Part shown: positions 36,226-48,000 of the stretch, in pieces
How the letters are laid out: every line of letters starts with the position of its first letter
Position numbering within the stretch: the first letter of the stretch is position 1
Origin: Pyrenopolyporus hunteri
Lineage: Eukaryota > Ascomycota > Sordariomycetes > Xylariales > Hypoxylaceae
Assembly (NCBI GenBank): GCA_902806595.1
Contig: CADCXC010000013.1
Coordinates: 248,001 to 312,000 of the forward strand
Direction: 5' to 3'
Length of the DNA: 64,000 bases
Program-made: the position numbers and the translations under genes
Notes under the pieces: generated by a model
What the model was told of the DNA's origin: nothing
The model's database searches: none
The model's input: the letters and a program-made list of their open reading frames with translations, nothing else

Positions 36226-37487
36226 GGAGAGCTTGTTAAGGAGAAGGAAGGCGGGCGCGGTGTCGGGGAGGGAGAGAGAGAGGCAGGGCGGCGTGTTGGG
36301 GGGTGCGGCGAGGGGGTTCTTTGTGAAGCGGTAGAGGAAGAATAGGTACCTAGGATATGTTGCCGGGTATACTTCTTCAAGCCTAGGCCTTACTTGCGAT
36401 AGTCAAAGTATTGACATATCATATCTTTATTGCACATCGTTCTAACTCGCCGTTTCTAAAGGTTCGCTATTCGTCGTCTCATCCTAGTCACTCCCACCCT
36501 TTGTCCTCGTTTATGTTGAGAAAAAGGCAATTCTTCCATCCAGGCGAGTTCAGCTAAAGCGGTCTTATGTTCCCCCGACACTTACGAATCTACTTGGTAC
36601 TATTCACCTACAGCACGGAAAAGCAACAGGTATAGAGTCAAGATATAAGAAAATCAAGCGTAAATTCTCATTCATGCCACCCTCGCCTCCTAATACTACA
36701 CCCCTCCAAGTATTTCTAGTATTCGGTCGTAAAATGATGATAATAATAATAGAACAAATGGATACTAAGGTGATTTCGCACCTGGATTCCTCCCTGGCCA
36801 GTAATTTGCTTATATATACCAGACCGTAGATGTTCGTTAATGTACAAACGTTTTGTGCTTTGCTTTGCTTCGATTCGTTTTATTTCGAAGACACCAACCA
36901 ATCTTCTCCTTCGTCCCCTTCTCTTAAAACAATATTGAATTGGTCGCATGGTCCCTTCATCGACAGAATGGTATCAATCAACCCTTGCCTTGACCCACAA
37001 CCCCCCCTTTCCCTCCCTTTCACCATTTCCTTTTTGACACCAACGTATATTTCCAACAGATATCCACCCTAAAATGAAAAGGTCCCTCCATCTAGGGGTG
37101 TTGGGAGAGGGGCTCCCCTATCCCCTTTCGATATGTAACGAAATCAAGCGCTGTGATATAGGAGTACATAACGATAACGTAATGTCGATAGATGGACAGG
37201 TTCTCGCGTAGGGGGTTACACAATAAAGAAAGCCCCGAAATGGTATCTTTGGGTCATCAGAAAGCTCGGCAATGAAACGAGTCAACAGAAAAAGGTTGAA
37301 GCGGCTAAGCATCGAACAAAAAAGAATAGCGAGGAGCGAAATAGGTTTAAAACTGATGCCAAGCCCGGGTATGAGATATTCGTTCAAAACATGGTCCCGT
37401 AGAGGTCGTTGATCTATATGGGGCTTCAAAGCTCCAAGAACTCGCGTGCGTATGAAAGATCGATGTGGATGGAAATGAAAATGGATG
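36226..37487. other. Convergent spacer between UTP16 and the Far1-like gene
   Basis: 1.26 kb between two converging stops. It includes a G-rich start (36240-36330), several pyrimidine stretches and A/T-rich parts. The frames present have no family resemblance. Presumably these are 3' untranslated regions and spacer. Confidence 0.45.
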
Positions 37488-40400
37488 TTACGGCTCCTCG
37501 ATAATTCCTTCACCGCCGGCTTCTTCCCTCCATTCGCGGCTCTTATCCGTCAGCTTCTTAACACCGCTGACTCGCCCAGCCCACAGGCTCTCGATCGGCG
37601 TCCTGAACGTAAATGCCCGTTGGCTGCTGATAACGCCGATAGCCTGTAGGACGGCCTTGCGGCTATCGCGCCCAAAGACGGCGGGGTGGCTGATCCATTC
37701 CAGGCTGGCCTCGAGTTCGGCGTCGAGCGCGGCGACCGTGCTGACGTCGATACCGTTCGCGTTGCCTAGCGTCAGGCCATCGGTCGAACGAGTTCGGGGA
37801 AGCGGCGGCGCGAATCCGTTCGCACCCGAGTGGGCCGAAGCAGTTGGCGACGGGGTATGCTTCCGATCCGGCGTAGCGGAAATCGGAGAGCCGTCTGACC
37901 CGGGTTGGGGAGTAGAGGTATTTGACTTGCCACCCAGCGGCGGTGCTGGAACAGGCGGAAGCCCGCCCTTGCCTAGTCCCTTGAGGATCGAGCGGGTCTC
38001 GTTCAAGAGTGTGTGCGCGCGGTCATGCTGGCCTCGCGAAACTAATGTCAATGCCCGAGTAAGCATATCCGATGTAAGGAGTTCCATCCGTCGTTGCACG
38101 ATATGGGGATGGGGAGGAATGGGCGGGTTATTTTGCCAGGATGCGGACTTCTTTGCGTTGCCCGGAGCCGGCAACACCGTGATGGCAAGCAATGACTGGC
38201 TTGGGAGGTGCATCATTGTGCCGTCCCTTAGTATGTCACCCCAGACCAGATCTGCCTGGATGAGCGGGAGCTCCTCCACCGAGATCGTCCTCTGGTCATC
38301 GTGATCCACGGGTCCTCCGAGAGCTTCTAAGCCGGATACGATCGTCTCCCACGGATCTTGAGGCAACTGCTCTTGAGAGGAGTTGTCGGGAAGAATCACC
38401 AGCTGAACCAGAATATCCCGCTTGTCGCCGAATCTGAGATCGCCCAGGGATGCCTCTGCATCACGGCCCGTAGCACGCTTAGTGATCTGCAACGCTCCGC
38501 TGATCTTGTGGAACCTAGCAGGCGAGCCCTCCGGTAACTTCAGCTTCAACTTTACGTTTTGGTGAGACAGCGACTGTATCGATCCTAAGCAGCCGGCTAA
38601 ACACTCGCGTAGCATCATCCAGTCTTTGACGTAGGTATACGAAGCCTTCGTCCGCGTCGAAAGTTCGATCATAGTGTCCGGTTTGTGGGTCATTCCGAGA
38701 CCGAATGAATGGATTGTAATCCTACAGAGCGTCAGTTACCAGGCGGGACAATGTGAGGGGAGGAGAGGGGGGTTTTCTTACTTGGCGGCTTCTGCTCGTG
38801 ATACGACGAAGTCGACGCTGTCGGCATCGGACGTCGAAGCATCGCTGATGAGCATGATTGTCGCAATAGGGTTGTTGTATTTGCGTTGCATGAGCAGATC
38901 CATAGCGACGTTGGCACCCTCAACGACATCTGCACGATGACTCTTCTGTCCTACAGGTTTAATCGAAGCCAGGATATTGTTCCATCCGTGCCATGCCTTC
39001 GTAGTCATACCTACGATAGGTACGCCGCCGCCTCCTGAACCGAACGTTACGAGACCCATGCGATCGCGCTCGCCCAGTGTGTGGACCATGAATTTCAGAG
39101 CATCCCTAACCAGATTTATCTTCACGCCCTGCATTGAAGAGGAGATGGGAACGACGACAACGACATCGATGGGAACATGGAACGACGAAACGAGAGGACT
39201 CTTGGCGACGCTCGTGTACTCGGTGGCGGCCGTAGTAATGGATTTAGGCCCGCCGTAGGAAGAAGCTACAGACGAGACCCGCTGAGGTCTGCCTCCTCTG
39301 CCCCAATCTTCCTCCTCATTTTCCGATGCCTCGGCACGCTCGTAAACCGGGCTTCTCACCGGCGACCTCTCGACGGCGTTAAGGTCAAGGAGAGCCTGCT
39401 GCCATAGTTTCAACTGGTTTCGATTTTCAAAACGCAGATGGAACTGCGGGAGCTCGGCAACCGAGAGACTGAGCGTCAATATGTTCTCATCTTCTGCCGG
39501 GTAGAGTAGAACTCATTAGCTAGATTCCTTAGTCATATAGGAAAGGCCACTCACTCATACCGGTTTCAGAGACTTCGTTAAGATGCTTCTTGATGAGGAT
39601 GGAGCCCTTCAGGGTACACCGCGTCGCCTTCCGCGGCATTCCGTTTTCGTCCCATTGTTGTTGCTGTGCGGGAGGGAGGTTCTTCTTCTCCTTAACACAA
39701 ATAAGCATTTCAGCGAAAAGGTAGCACTCCAATTCCTGCCATGAGACCTTGTCCTTGCCAACCCGTAGAGTGCCGTACAGTCGAAGCTTTCCAAATCTAT
39801 GTCATGTAAGTTTGTTTTTCAGGTGTTTATATGGGAAAGTAGATGGTTGCAATGAGCATACCTGTTGAAATCAAGGCCGTGCCAATTATCGACCCGATTT
39901 CGCAGATTTTCGGTCATTTCTTCTAACACTTCCGGCGCTTCGTACGGGTAGAAGCGCGGCTGCGAACTTCTCGCAGGCGATGGCGGTCTCTGCGCAAACG
40001 CATCCTCCACGCGCGCTTGAGGCGCTTGGTTCACGACGCCGAGATCCTCAAGGTCGGGCTTCCATTTGTTATCAGCGACCTCTACCGTAACGAGGCACGT
40101 CAGGGTCTGCTGCTGTCTCGACCGGGTTATCGTAGGGAACTCGGACCGAACGACGACGGACGGCGCAGGGATCGGGTTTCGCGACATAGGTCTTGGGCTG
40201 CCCGGTGTCGTCTCCATAGCCTGAACGTCATAGTCGTGGCGGCGTGGTGGCCCGCTCTGCGCTGTTTCCGGATAACCAGTCGAAGAAGCGACGCCGGTCG
40301 CTTCGCTGTCGCTACGGCCATGCCTGTGATTCGCTGCGTAACGCTCGGAGCTAGGGGGCTCCCGACTATCGCGGAGGCTACCTCGAGCCACACTCTCGCG

Positions 40401-41312
40401 ACCATTACTTGGGGCCATGCTCCTAACATTAGATTCGCCGCTAGGAGGTCGGCCGCTTTGAGCGTCCCAGGTTTCCCTCTGGGTTGGTGTTGTGAGCGAT
40501 CTATTATCAGCTGACACGGATCGCACCATGCTCGTTATTTTTTCTACGCAGGCTCTAGTTAACGTACGTCCGACCAATCGACCACCCCCAGCATAGGGAA
40601 CTTACCAATATCTAGAACATTGCCCCCGCGGCTAGTATCTAAGTGTAAAGGCGCGTTGCATGAAGGGCAATACTGCGACTCGAATTCGCGAATGAATTCG
40701 TAGAAACATGCTTCGTGGGAAACGTGCTGGCAGGAAAACTGCAATATCCGCTCGCCGCGAAGTGTGTGTTCCAACGGTTCTTCGCAGACGGCGCATTCGG
40801 CCCCGACGAAGGTCCTCTCCCTCCGCGTACGACTCCGATCCGAACTCATTGCGCCCGACATGGTGCTTTGTCGTATGGTATCTCTAGAATTAGAGGAGCT
40901 TATGGAAGCAGCAGAGCGATGTGAGGGCGCTCGCTGTGATGGCGGCGACGGGCGAAACGTAGCCGCGGTAATAGAATGATCTAGCAATTGTTCAAACACA
41001 CAATCAGCCACGTTTGCGCAATGGCGAGGCACAGGAACACCGTTAAACGAGTCACAAGGGTGTGGGGATATCCCGATCTCAGGCCCAGCCAGGAACACAA
41101 GACTTACTCTTTTCAGGATAAGACGGGACGCTGTGTAGACTTTCCCAGTCGTCGTCCTTCCTCCGCAAAGAACGCAAAGAGCGCGACTCACCCCCGGGTC
41201 TTCGTAGACCCAAGTCAAACAAATTCGATTTCTGACCGTCGCGGAACCTATGGTCCTTGGAGCTAGAAGCGCTGGAATATCCGTTTGATTTTGACGATGA
41301 TCGACTAAACAT
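37488..41312 (-). CDS. RING-H2 / PH / VWA protein, Far1/Ste5-like scaffold
   Basis: Exons 41312-41108, 40980-40606, 40543-39862, 39796-39561, 39493-38782 and 38721-37488 give 1,147 residues; the five introns are 60-127 bases and all junctions keep frame. A Ser/Arg-rich N-terminus is followed by a RING-H2 finger with C131, C134, C152, H154, H157, C160, C173 and C176. A disordered Ser/Pro linker leads to a PH-like domain (about 420-540: FGKLRLYGTLRVGKDKVSW ... FENRNQLKLWQQALLDL). A VWA domain starts near residue 608 and includes GLVTFGSGGGG and TIMLISDASTSDAD. A long C-terminal region follows (about 820-1147). RING, PH and VWA in this order is the layout of yeast Far1 and Ste5, scaffolds of pheromone signalling. 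Fungal RING-VWA proteins of other kinds exist, so the call is a family resemblance. Metal binding by the VWA is probably lost, since the DxSxS motif reads PISSS (615-619). Confidence 0.8.
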
Positions 41313-43300
41313 GAGCGACGTAGGGCTGCGTTAAAATTTCTAGGTAGATAAATCGTATATAGGCACCAGCCCAGATCTAAGTACAGATTTGACTCGGAGG
41401 TGGTAGCGGTTGCGTCAGAGGGCCGAGTAAGGTATATAGTTCAACCCACAAGTGTATTCTCGGTGGCGACGATGATGGGGGTGCGAATGACTTGTTTCAA
41501 ATTGGGGCTAAGTAAGCTTACGCCCGCAGCGGCAGAAAAGAACGAAGGCTGATGGACGAAAGACGGCGGCGCATATATGCGGGAAGCAAGGCTTCTAAGA
41601 CTAAATGGCGTATGAAGTTCCGGTATGGCTCTCTATTGATCAATATCGAAGTCGAAGTCGAACTTGGAGTTGAAGTCGAAGTCGGTCAATCGGTCTCAAT
41701 GTCGAATAATCGATAGGGCGGTAGTCGAAAATTGGCAGCTTAGGTTTGACGGAGTGTCTGTCTATTCGGAGGAAAAGGTGTTGAAGGGGGGGTGGTAAGG
41801 ATCTCTCTCGAGCGGACGAAAAGATATTATTCCTCTCCAAATGTTGCCGGGATGGCAATAAGATATGAGTTAATGGCCCAATTTTTGGTGGCCGGTAACA
41901 CCCAATCAATATGTTGCCAGCCCTCCCTGTCAACCTGACAAAAGAGATGTTGCTAATATCTGCAGATATTATTCTCCCTCTCTTTTCCTAAGGGACGAAT
42001 TGTCCGTCGTCAGAAAGAGGGAAAAAGGGGAATCCTTCCAAAGTTTCCTTCAAATTGCTTTTCTTCCCCCTCTAAAACCCCAGGCCCAGTTGAAACAAGG
42101 TAGACCCTTGGTTCAGAACGAAGGACCGGTTGGGTCTCCCAGATGTCGCAAGTAATATTTGGCAAGCCGCCAGATCTATGTATCGTAATCGGGGGGTGGC
42201 CCGGCTGCGCCAACTCTCTCTTAGTAATGAGCGTTGACGGTTCTAAGAGTGAAAAAGAACGACGAGGCCATTGTAGGAGAGAAAGGGTCGTTCGGTCAGT
42301 CAGTAGGTAGGTAGATTTAGAAGTTCAGGAGAGAGGACTTTGCTGCTGCGCTGTGGTGAGAAAAGGGAAAAGGTTAGATGGGGGCCACAAGGGATCCAGC
42401 ACCATACCTATGTATTGTACTAGGTTAGGTAGGTGTACCTCCTGCGACTACTGTATTAGGTCGGTTATATTAGCACTGGTATTAGGAAAGCAGGCTAGGT
42501 ACCTGATGTAGGTATGATTATTGCCATTATTATCTCGTTTATTATTACGATACTACGGTACGGTAATACTATGCAATACACACTACCTGACGCTACGTAC
42601 CCGCACTTTCCTGCTCAGAGATCCCCGTCCAGGGAATATGAGCAGGGGAGGAGTGGTACCTTGCGCAAGCCTTCCTTGCAACTTGGGTACGTACATGACA
42701 GGTCCTTGATAACTACCTAGGTAGGTACCTACTAGGTCATGTCCCTATCGAGACGGGGAAAGTGGATTGAGTCAGGTGCGTGTGTGATATGTGCGAGTAC
42801 TCCGCGCGTAGCTGACATGTACATCATCCTGTAAACCTAATCTGAGTGGTGCTACAGGTCCATATGCCTGTAAGGGCAATAGTTGAGGGTACCTACTACC
42901 AACATGTATGTTTGTACATACCTACCCGGGCAGGTATCCAGATGTGTACCTGGATTCAATGTTGTAAGAGGATCAATCTGGGAGTGGACGACGCATTGAT
43001 TCCATCCATCTATACATCAGGTACATGTATATCCCTAGGTACCAGGTACATGTATGTAAGGAATCCTCAATGAATCTTCAACGCTAGCCGTCGCAGCTGG
43101 GCCTACAGAAGTGCGCGTATTGTATTGTACAATGCAGTACACTCAGCCACCTCCCCTACCATTGGTTCATTTCCTATCGCATATGCTGAGAGAGAACCAA
43201 ATTGTAAGACATCATTTACTTTAGGTGCCTTACATGACTTGGGCTGCTCGGTAGCAGCGAAGGAGGAGCACATCTTCTGGGCACTCATATAATACCCGTC
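41313..43300. other. Gene desert, part 1: upstream of the Far1-like gene
   Basis: About 2 kb 5' of the Far1-like start. No gene is supported. There is a GAAGTC-type repeat (41647-41684), TAGGTA/GGTACC units near 42305, 42427 and 42716-42730, and a 13-base direct repeat CAGGTACATGTAT at 43018 and 43043. The first few hundred bases probably hold the promoter and leader of the Far1-like gene. Confidence 0.45.
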
Positions 43301-44040
43301 AAGCCCGTCAAAGCCGTCGAACCCGTGAACCCACTATGTGGATCGGTCAACATATAAAGTGTTGCTGGAGCTTGGTTGCGAAGGCCCGAGGGAGAGTCCA
43401 AGTGGGCGACGAACCATCGAGGGGGTCCCCGTCCGGCCTCTGGTAGTCTGTGCGTGCCATGCCCGTTGCAACATTGGACAGGAATTTTCCCAATCCTTGC
43501 CGATAGAGAGGTCAGGTCGAGAATCCTTGCTTCCAACCATATTGACGTCCGCGTCCATGGATGAGGAGAGTCAGGAACAGCTATAGCTACAGCTCTTCGA
43601 TAGAACAATATGTATCTGCTGTCAGCTCGTATCTCAGCATTGCGCTACAGAGAACGACGCTCACCCCAGAACTGAAAAACCGAAAGGTACTGAAAGCCTG
43701 CGGTTTTAGATCTTTCGTCCAAAGACGCTAGCACCGAAAACGTAGTGAGATGGCATCATTTGGCGCCCCGATCTAACAGCAGCCGTCTGCGAGCCGCCTT
43801 CGAAGGACGACCTAGAAGGACCAAAAGGAGATGAGACACTCAACGACCAATCCTGATTGGGTCAATCGACTTTCGGCATCATTCCGGCTACAGGCCCCCA
43901 ACGTCGTCGATGGCATTCGGCTGCTGGCCGAGAAGAGTTCCAAGCAAGCTCGAAGGACGCTAGAATCGATAGATCTCGACGCGGACACAGAAGAGGCTGC
44001 CGGTCTAGGCTTCAAAATAGCGTCGACTTGAACTGAGATA
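43301..44040. other. Gene desert, part 2: two unassigned short frames
   Basis: A plus-strand frame at 43831-44031 encodes 66 residues with a protein-like composition (for example SSKQARRTLESIDLDADTEE), but I recognise no family and find no flanking exons. Overlapping frames on both strands at 43285-43608 are also unassigned. These could be decayed gene pieces or chance frames. Confidence 0.25.
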
Positions 44041-45050
44041 GCGCTAGGAGATTTCTACACGTGGTTCGCTGCGTTGTCATAATTACCTACATGCGCTACA
44101 TAGGTAGGTAGGTAGTTATGTATGCACTGTACAGTGCATGGTCTCAGCTTCGCATGTTTCGTACTTAATAGAAAGTGAAGAAACAGAGTCAATGCGATAT
44201 CAGCAGGTCAACGTCTGACTCGTTTCGCGCCTCTCTCTCCACAGCTGTCATAATCTCGTGTAATACACGGGCGCTGAGGCCTCGCCCCCACAAACCCACA
44301 ACTCCTTTTTCCCGTTATTATTATAGGTAGGTACTTCCTATTAGGTAGTGCTTCAACGGCAAAGATTAGACAAAGCCCGGGCCTACGTAGGTCGATAGTT
44401 TAATGTTTATGTTAATGATGATCCGCAGTTCCGGGCGATTGGATCGATTCATAGGATACTGCGTAAGTGAGCAGAGGGCGGATTCATTATGATTATCGTA
44501 AAAGATGATATTTACACGTAAGATATTACTTACACGATGCCACTATCGGTTGAATATAGTTGATATAAACATTGGATATATACCTCAATCCATGTCTATG
44601 AAGTAAATAAACGTATGTGTATTAGACGCACCCATTGAAATATGCCGTAAATAATCTACAAATCGGAAGTTAAATAGCAGCTGTCTTAACCACCTCGCAT
44701 GTATGTACCTCTACGTGCTACGTGAGAAAGTACCCGTATACATGTATAAAAGCAGCATCAAGTGATTCAATGTTCTTACCTTACATTTGTACATGTAGGT
44801 AGGTGATACCCCAGGTGGTAGGTAGTACCTACCTGGGCATGTACGCAGAATGGTGCTTCACCCCAAGTAGGCACCAGGTAGATAGGTAGGTAGGTACATG
44901 TATCACCATATAAGTATTACAAGGCCGCATTGTGGCTTTGTGGCTTCCAACACGAGCTTCTTATCAACCTCAAATCGTTCTAGCTAGGGCTTTTCTTTTC
45001 ATCCCTCAGTGTCACATCCCAGCCTACCATGAATTTGCCCTTTTCTTCTT
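44041..45050. repeat. Gene desert, part 3: cluster of TAGG and TACATGTA repeats
   Basis: This kilobase is unusually dense in TAGG runs (44101-44114, 44325-44350, 44795-44842, 44879-44896) and TACATGTA octamers, and contains a perfect 18-base palindrome at 44122. No gene is seen. Confidence 0.6.
44122..44139. repeat. Perfect 18-base palindrome ATGCACTGTACAGTGCAT
   Basis: All 18 bases are self-complementary with no spacer. Unlike the TAGG palindromes it is not a simple repeat, so it could be a dimeric protein-binding site. It sits 7 bases after a TAGG run. Confidence 0.9.
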
Positions 45051-48000
45051 TTCTTCTCGTAGCACCTCGCTAAATGACTGCGGAATGGGTAAGTTACCAA
45101 TGGAAGTCTACACATTTCCTATCTAGTCCCATATTGGAACCTCTCCTTGACGACATTGCGTATGATGATCCAATCACCGGACGCCGACGATGGAGTGTTT
45201 ACCAGCGTATACAGAAACATATTATGTACAGTACAGTACCATTCTTGGAATGGCGCCATGTAATCCTACGGCCGAAAATTGACCCACCAATTGCAACTCC
45301 GAACCTGTCAGGCAAAAGTTGCTGATCCAGTCGGTACCTATATGCGCATCCTCACAGCTATATACCACGCAACAGATTCATGCTCAGGTCAACCAATGAG
45401 CTCGACAAAGTACAATACCACTTTCAGCCTTTCTTCAAACCGGTTCGCGGCAACTTCACAAAGTGTCGATGCTTCAACCCAGTAAGGCCAATTACAGACA
45501 CGGAGTCGTCCCGACTTGTCCGCTTCGTTACTGCCGAGACACTGTAACACAACTAGCAAATCGTGTGAGATTCTCCAGAAGTCCTTCACGCCCCTAAGGT
45601 AGAACCTAGGAGGTACTCTCAGCGTGGCCCGGATATGCACATTTTGCCGTCGTCTGACACACAGATTACGTAGAGGTGCTCTACCCCGCCACCACTACGG
45701 CATTTTATGAGCCCTCCAGCATCCAACGACGAGCAGCTTTGCAGTAGTTTAAAAGTACGAGGCGGCACAGTAAAGTGCCAAATCCCAACGCCTCTCGCTC
45801 GACGACTTGACGTCCGCCGGGGAAGCGGGGACGCGAGCGGCGACGGTCATGACAAGTGTCCTAGACAAGCCAGATACTAAATGAAAGAAACGTAACCCGC
45901 GAGCGAAGACGCCGTGGTACCAGAAGTACACGGTTTGAATCATAGGACCTAACGGGTAATTGAAAGCGGTGGCTACTATATGGTGTTGTGTCCCTTTTTA
46001 ACGGCAGGCTTCGGATAACGGAACGCCCGCTCTCAGCAACCAGACTCCGGTTGGGTGCGGTTCTTATTAACGATCGCTTGGGTAGGCCGATGCTACTAGC
46101 AACATACCTTGTATACAACACCCGTCGAGCGGCACGCACTAGCGATAGGGCTCTGTGTCTCTACGTCGGGCATGACTAAAATATGACACGCAAGACAATC
46201 ACCGCCAAAAGCACGCCAGGTCTGAGAGGACGGCATGGCTGCTCTAATACGTCACGCCGTGTGACGCGGCGAGGTGATTTGGTGATTTCCATGCACCCTG
46301 TTGCAGCGCCTCTTGTTTCGCGGAGGGCGAGTGGTGTGCTAGTTAATCTACTAGAGCGATCTCACATCAGCGATTCATTTAGAGGGATGGTACACACAAG
46401 TTTCTACCAGCCCCCTTCAACACGAACTCTCGGGACACAAGCGTGTATTAGGCCGAGGCCTGCAACCTCGAAAACGTAACGAAATCATCAACATGTCCAA
46501 GGAGGGATTTAGACAGCCAGGAGATCCATTGCTCCGCCCAGTCTACTCTCGGGGTATATCAACTCTGTGAAAAAGGTATCCGCCGCACGCGAACACCCTA
46601 TAGCTTCGCATTGACAATGGTGGCATCATACTATGTAAAGCAGCGCTCAGACGGGGTCTCTACCTACATACGTACTACCTTATGCACTCGATATCTTACA
46701 GCCTGTTTTTCTCCCCTAGTTCATTCTACCCTGTCGACCCAGGAACCACTCTCAAGGGGCCTGAGAGGCCATGAAACCCATACATTATACTTACCGGTAT
46801 GGTGGGCGTCGAGTCGCATCTTGCAAGGACAGTACCGAAACCGCCCAACCACGCAACCCACGTGGCAGCAACCCTGACCTTTCTAGATGGGTAGGTGTCT
46901 ATAGTTGCAGCTCAAGGAGGTATCTTAAGTGGCCGATCAAGCGATGGAATCTTCTATAGATTCGCTTGCTCTATTTTAAGAACCGACCAAAACTGTAGCA
47001 GAGATAATGTATGAGTTAGATAACGGGGTTTCTTTCGCCGAAGCTGATCTGCGTTCAAAGGAAGATTTTACCATGGAAGCTAGGTAAGAATCCCTTTTCA
47101 GCTATCCGAGAAGGCGGTTCATCCCTTGTACGACCCGGCGGGACTTATGATAGCGAATCTAGATACCGAGCTTTCACTACTAACTCAAGCCATTATAATA
47201 GCGCGCCACTAATATCACGGCATATGAAGAGAAGCCGCGTTTATTTCATCCCCGAAATGGATTTAGAGCCAAACATCGTAAGTAAAACATTGAGATCATC
47301 ACCCACTCGCTACCTATATATGCAGAAATATTGTATCAACACTACTACTATGTACATCGCTACTACATCGGAGACGAGCGAAGACCAAGGTACCAAAGGC
47401 ACCCATCACGATCCTTTACGTCAGCTACGTTGCATATATTTGACCGAATATACCTACGCTTGTCTAGATGGTGTTACATGCATAGCTAGGACAAATCCTC
47501 CTCTGGTACGGATCCGTACCAAGTACAAATCTATAGGCTGTAGATCTGTGTCTCACCGAGGTCTTCCACATTGAACGACTAGACCAATGACGACCGCGAA
47601 ACGACTCAAGCTTGTGGAGGATGAATGGGATATTGCACTCGCATATCGAAAATGCGACAATACCTACCCAATGGTCACCAGACTCCGCGCCAGTTAATTC
47701 CCGACTTTTCATAACGACTGTCTACAAATGTCCCTCATACGAGAGTTAGCTAAATCAGCTGCATCAGCGTTGCTATCGGCTTTAATGTAATTGTCGCATC
47801 GTTGAATTTGTCATCTCCGCGCGGTCTATTCATGACAAAGGGGTTTCTTGACGAGAGCGTCCCAAGTCTGGGGTCTTAGATGAAGCTTTGGGTAATTGTG
47901 TCGTACCTTGCTGTGCCATCGAACCCTAGGCGATGTTCCTGAAACGACCAGGAGCACGCAGCAGATCAGGGGAGGCTAAGATGGCGAAATATGGGGGTCT

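Noticed and set aside
37118..37513. Minus-strand 131-codon frame just past the Far1-like stop
   Set aside because: It overlaps the end of the Far1-like coding region in another frame, extends into its 3' sequence and has no recognisable domain.
44041..45050. TAGG repeat cluster considered as a CRISPR-like or telomere-like array
   Set aside because: There are no regular repeats separated by unique spacers, the unit is not TTAGGG, and the organism is eukaryotic.
45930..45946. CGGTTTGAATCATAGG, resembling a tRNA T-loop
   Set aside because: No matching acceptor stem, anticodon arm or A-box lies upstream at the right distance on that strand.
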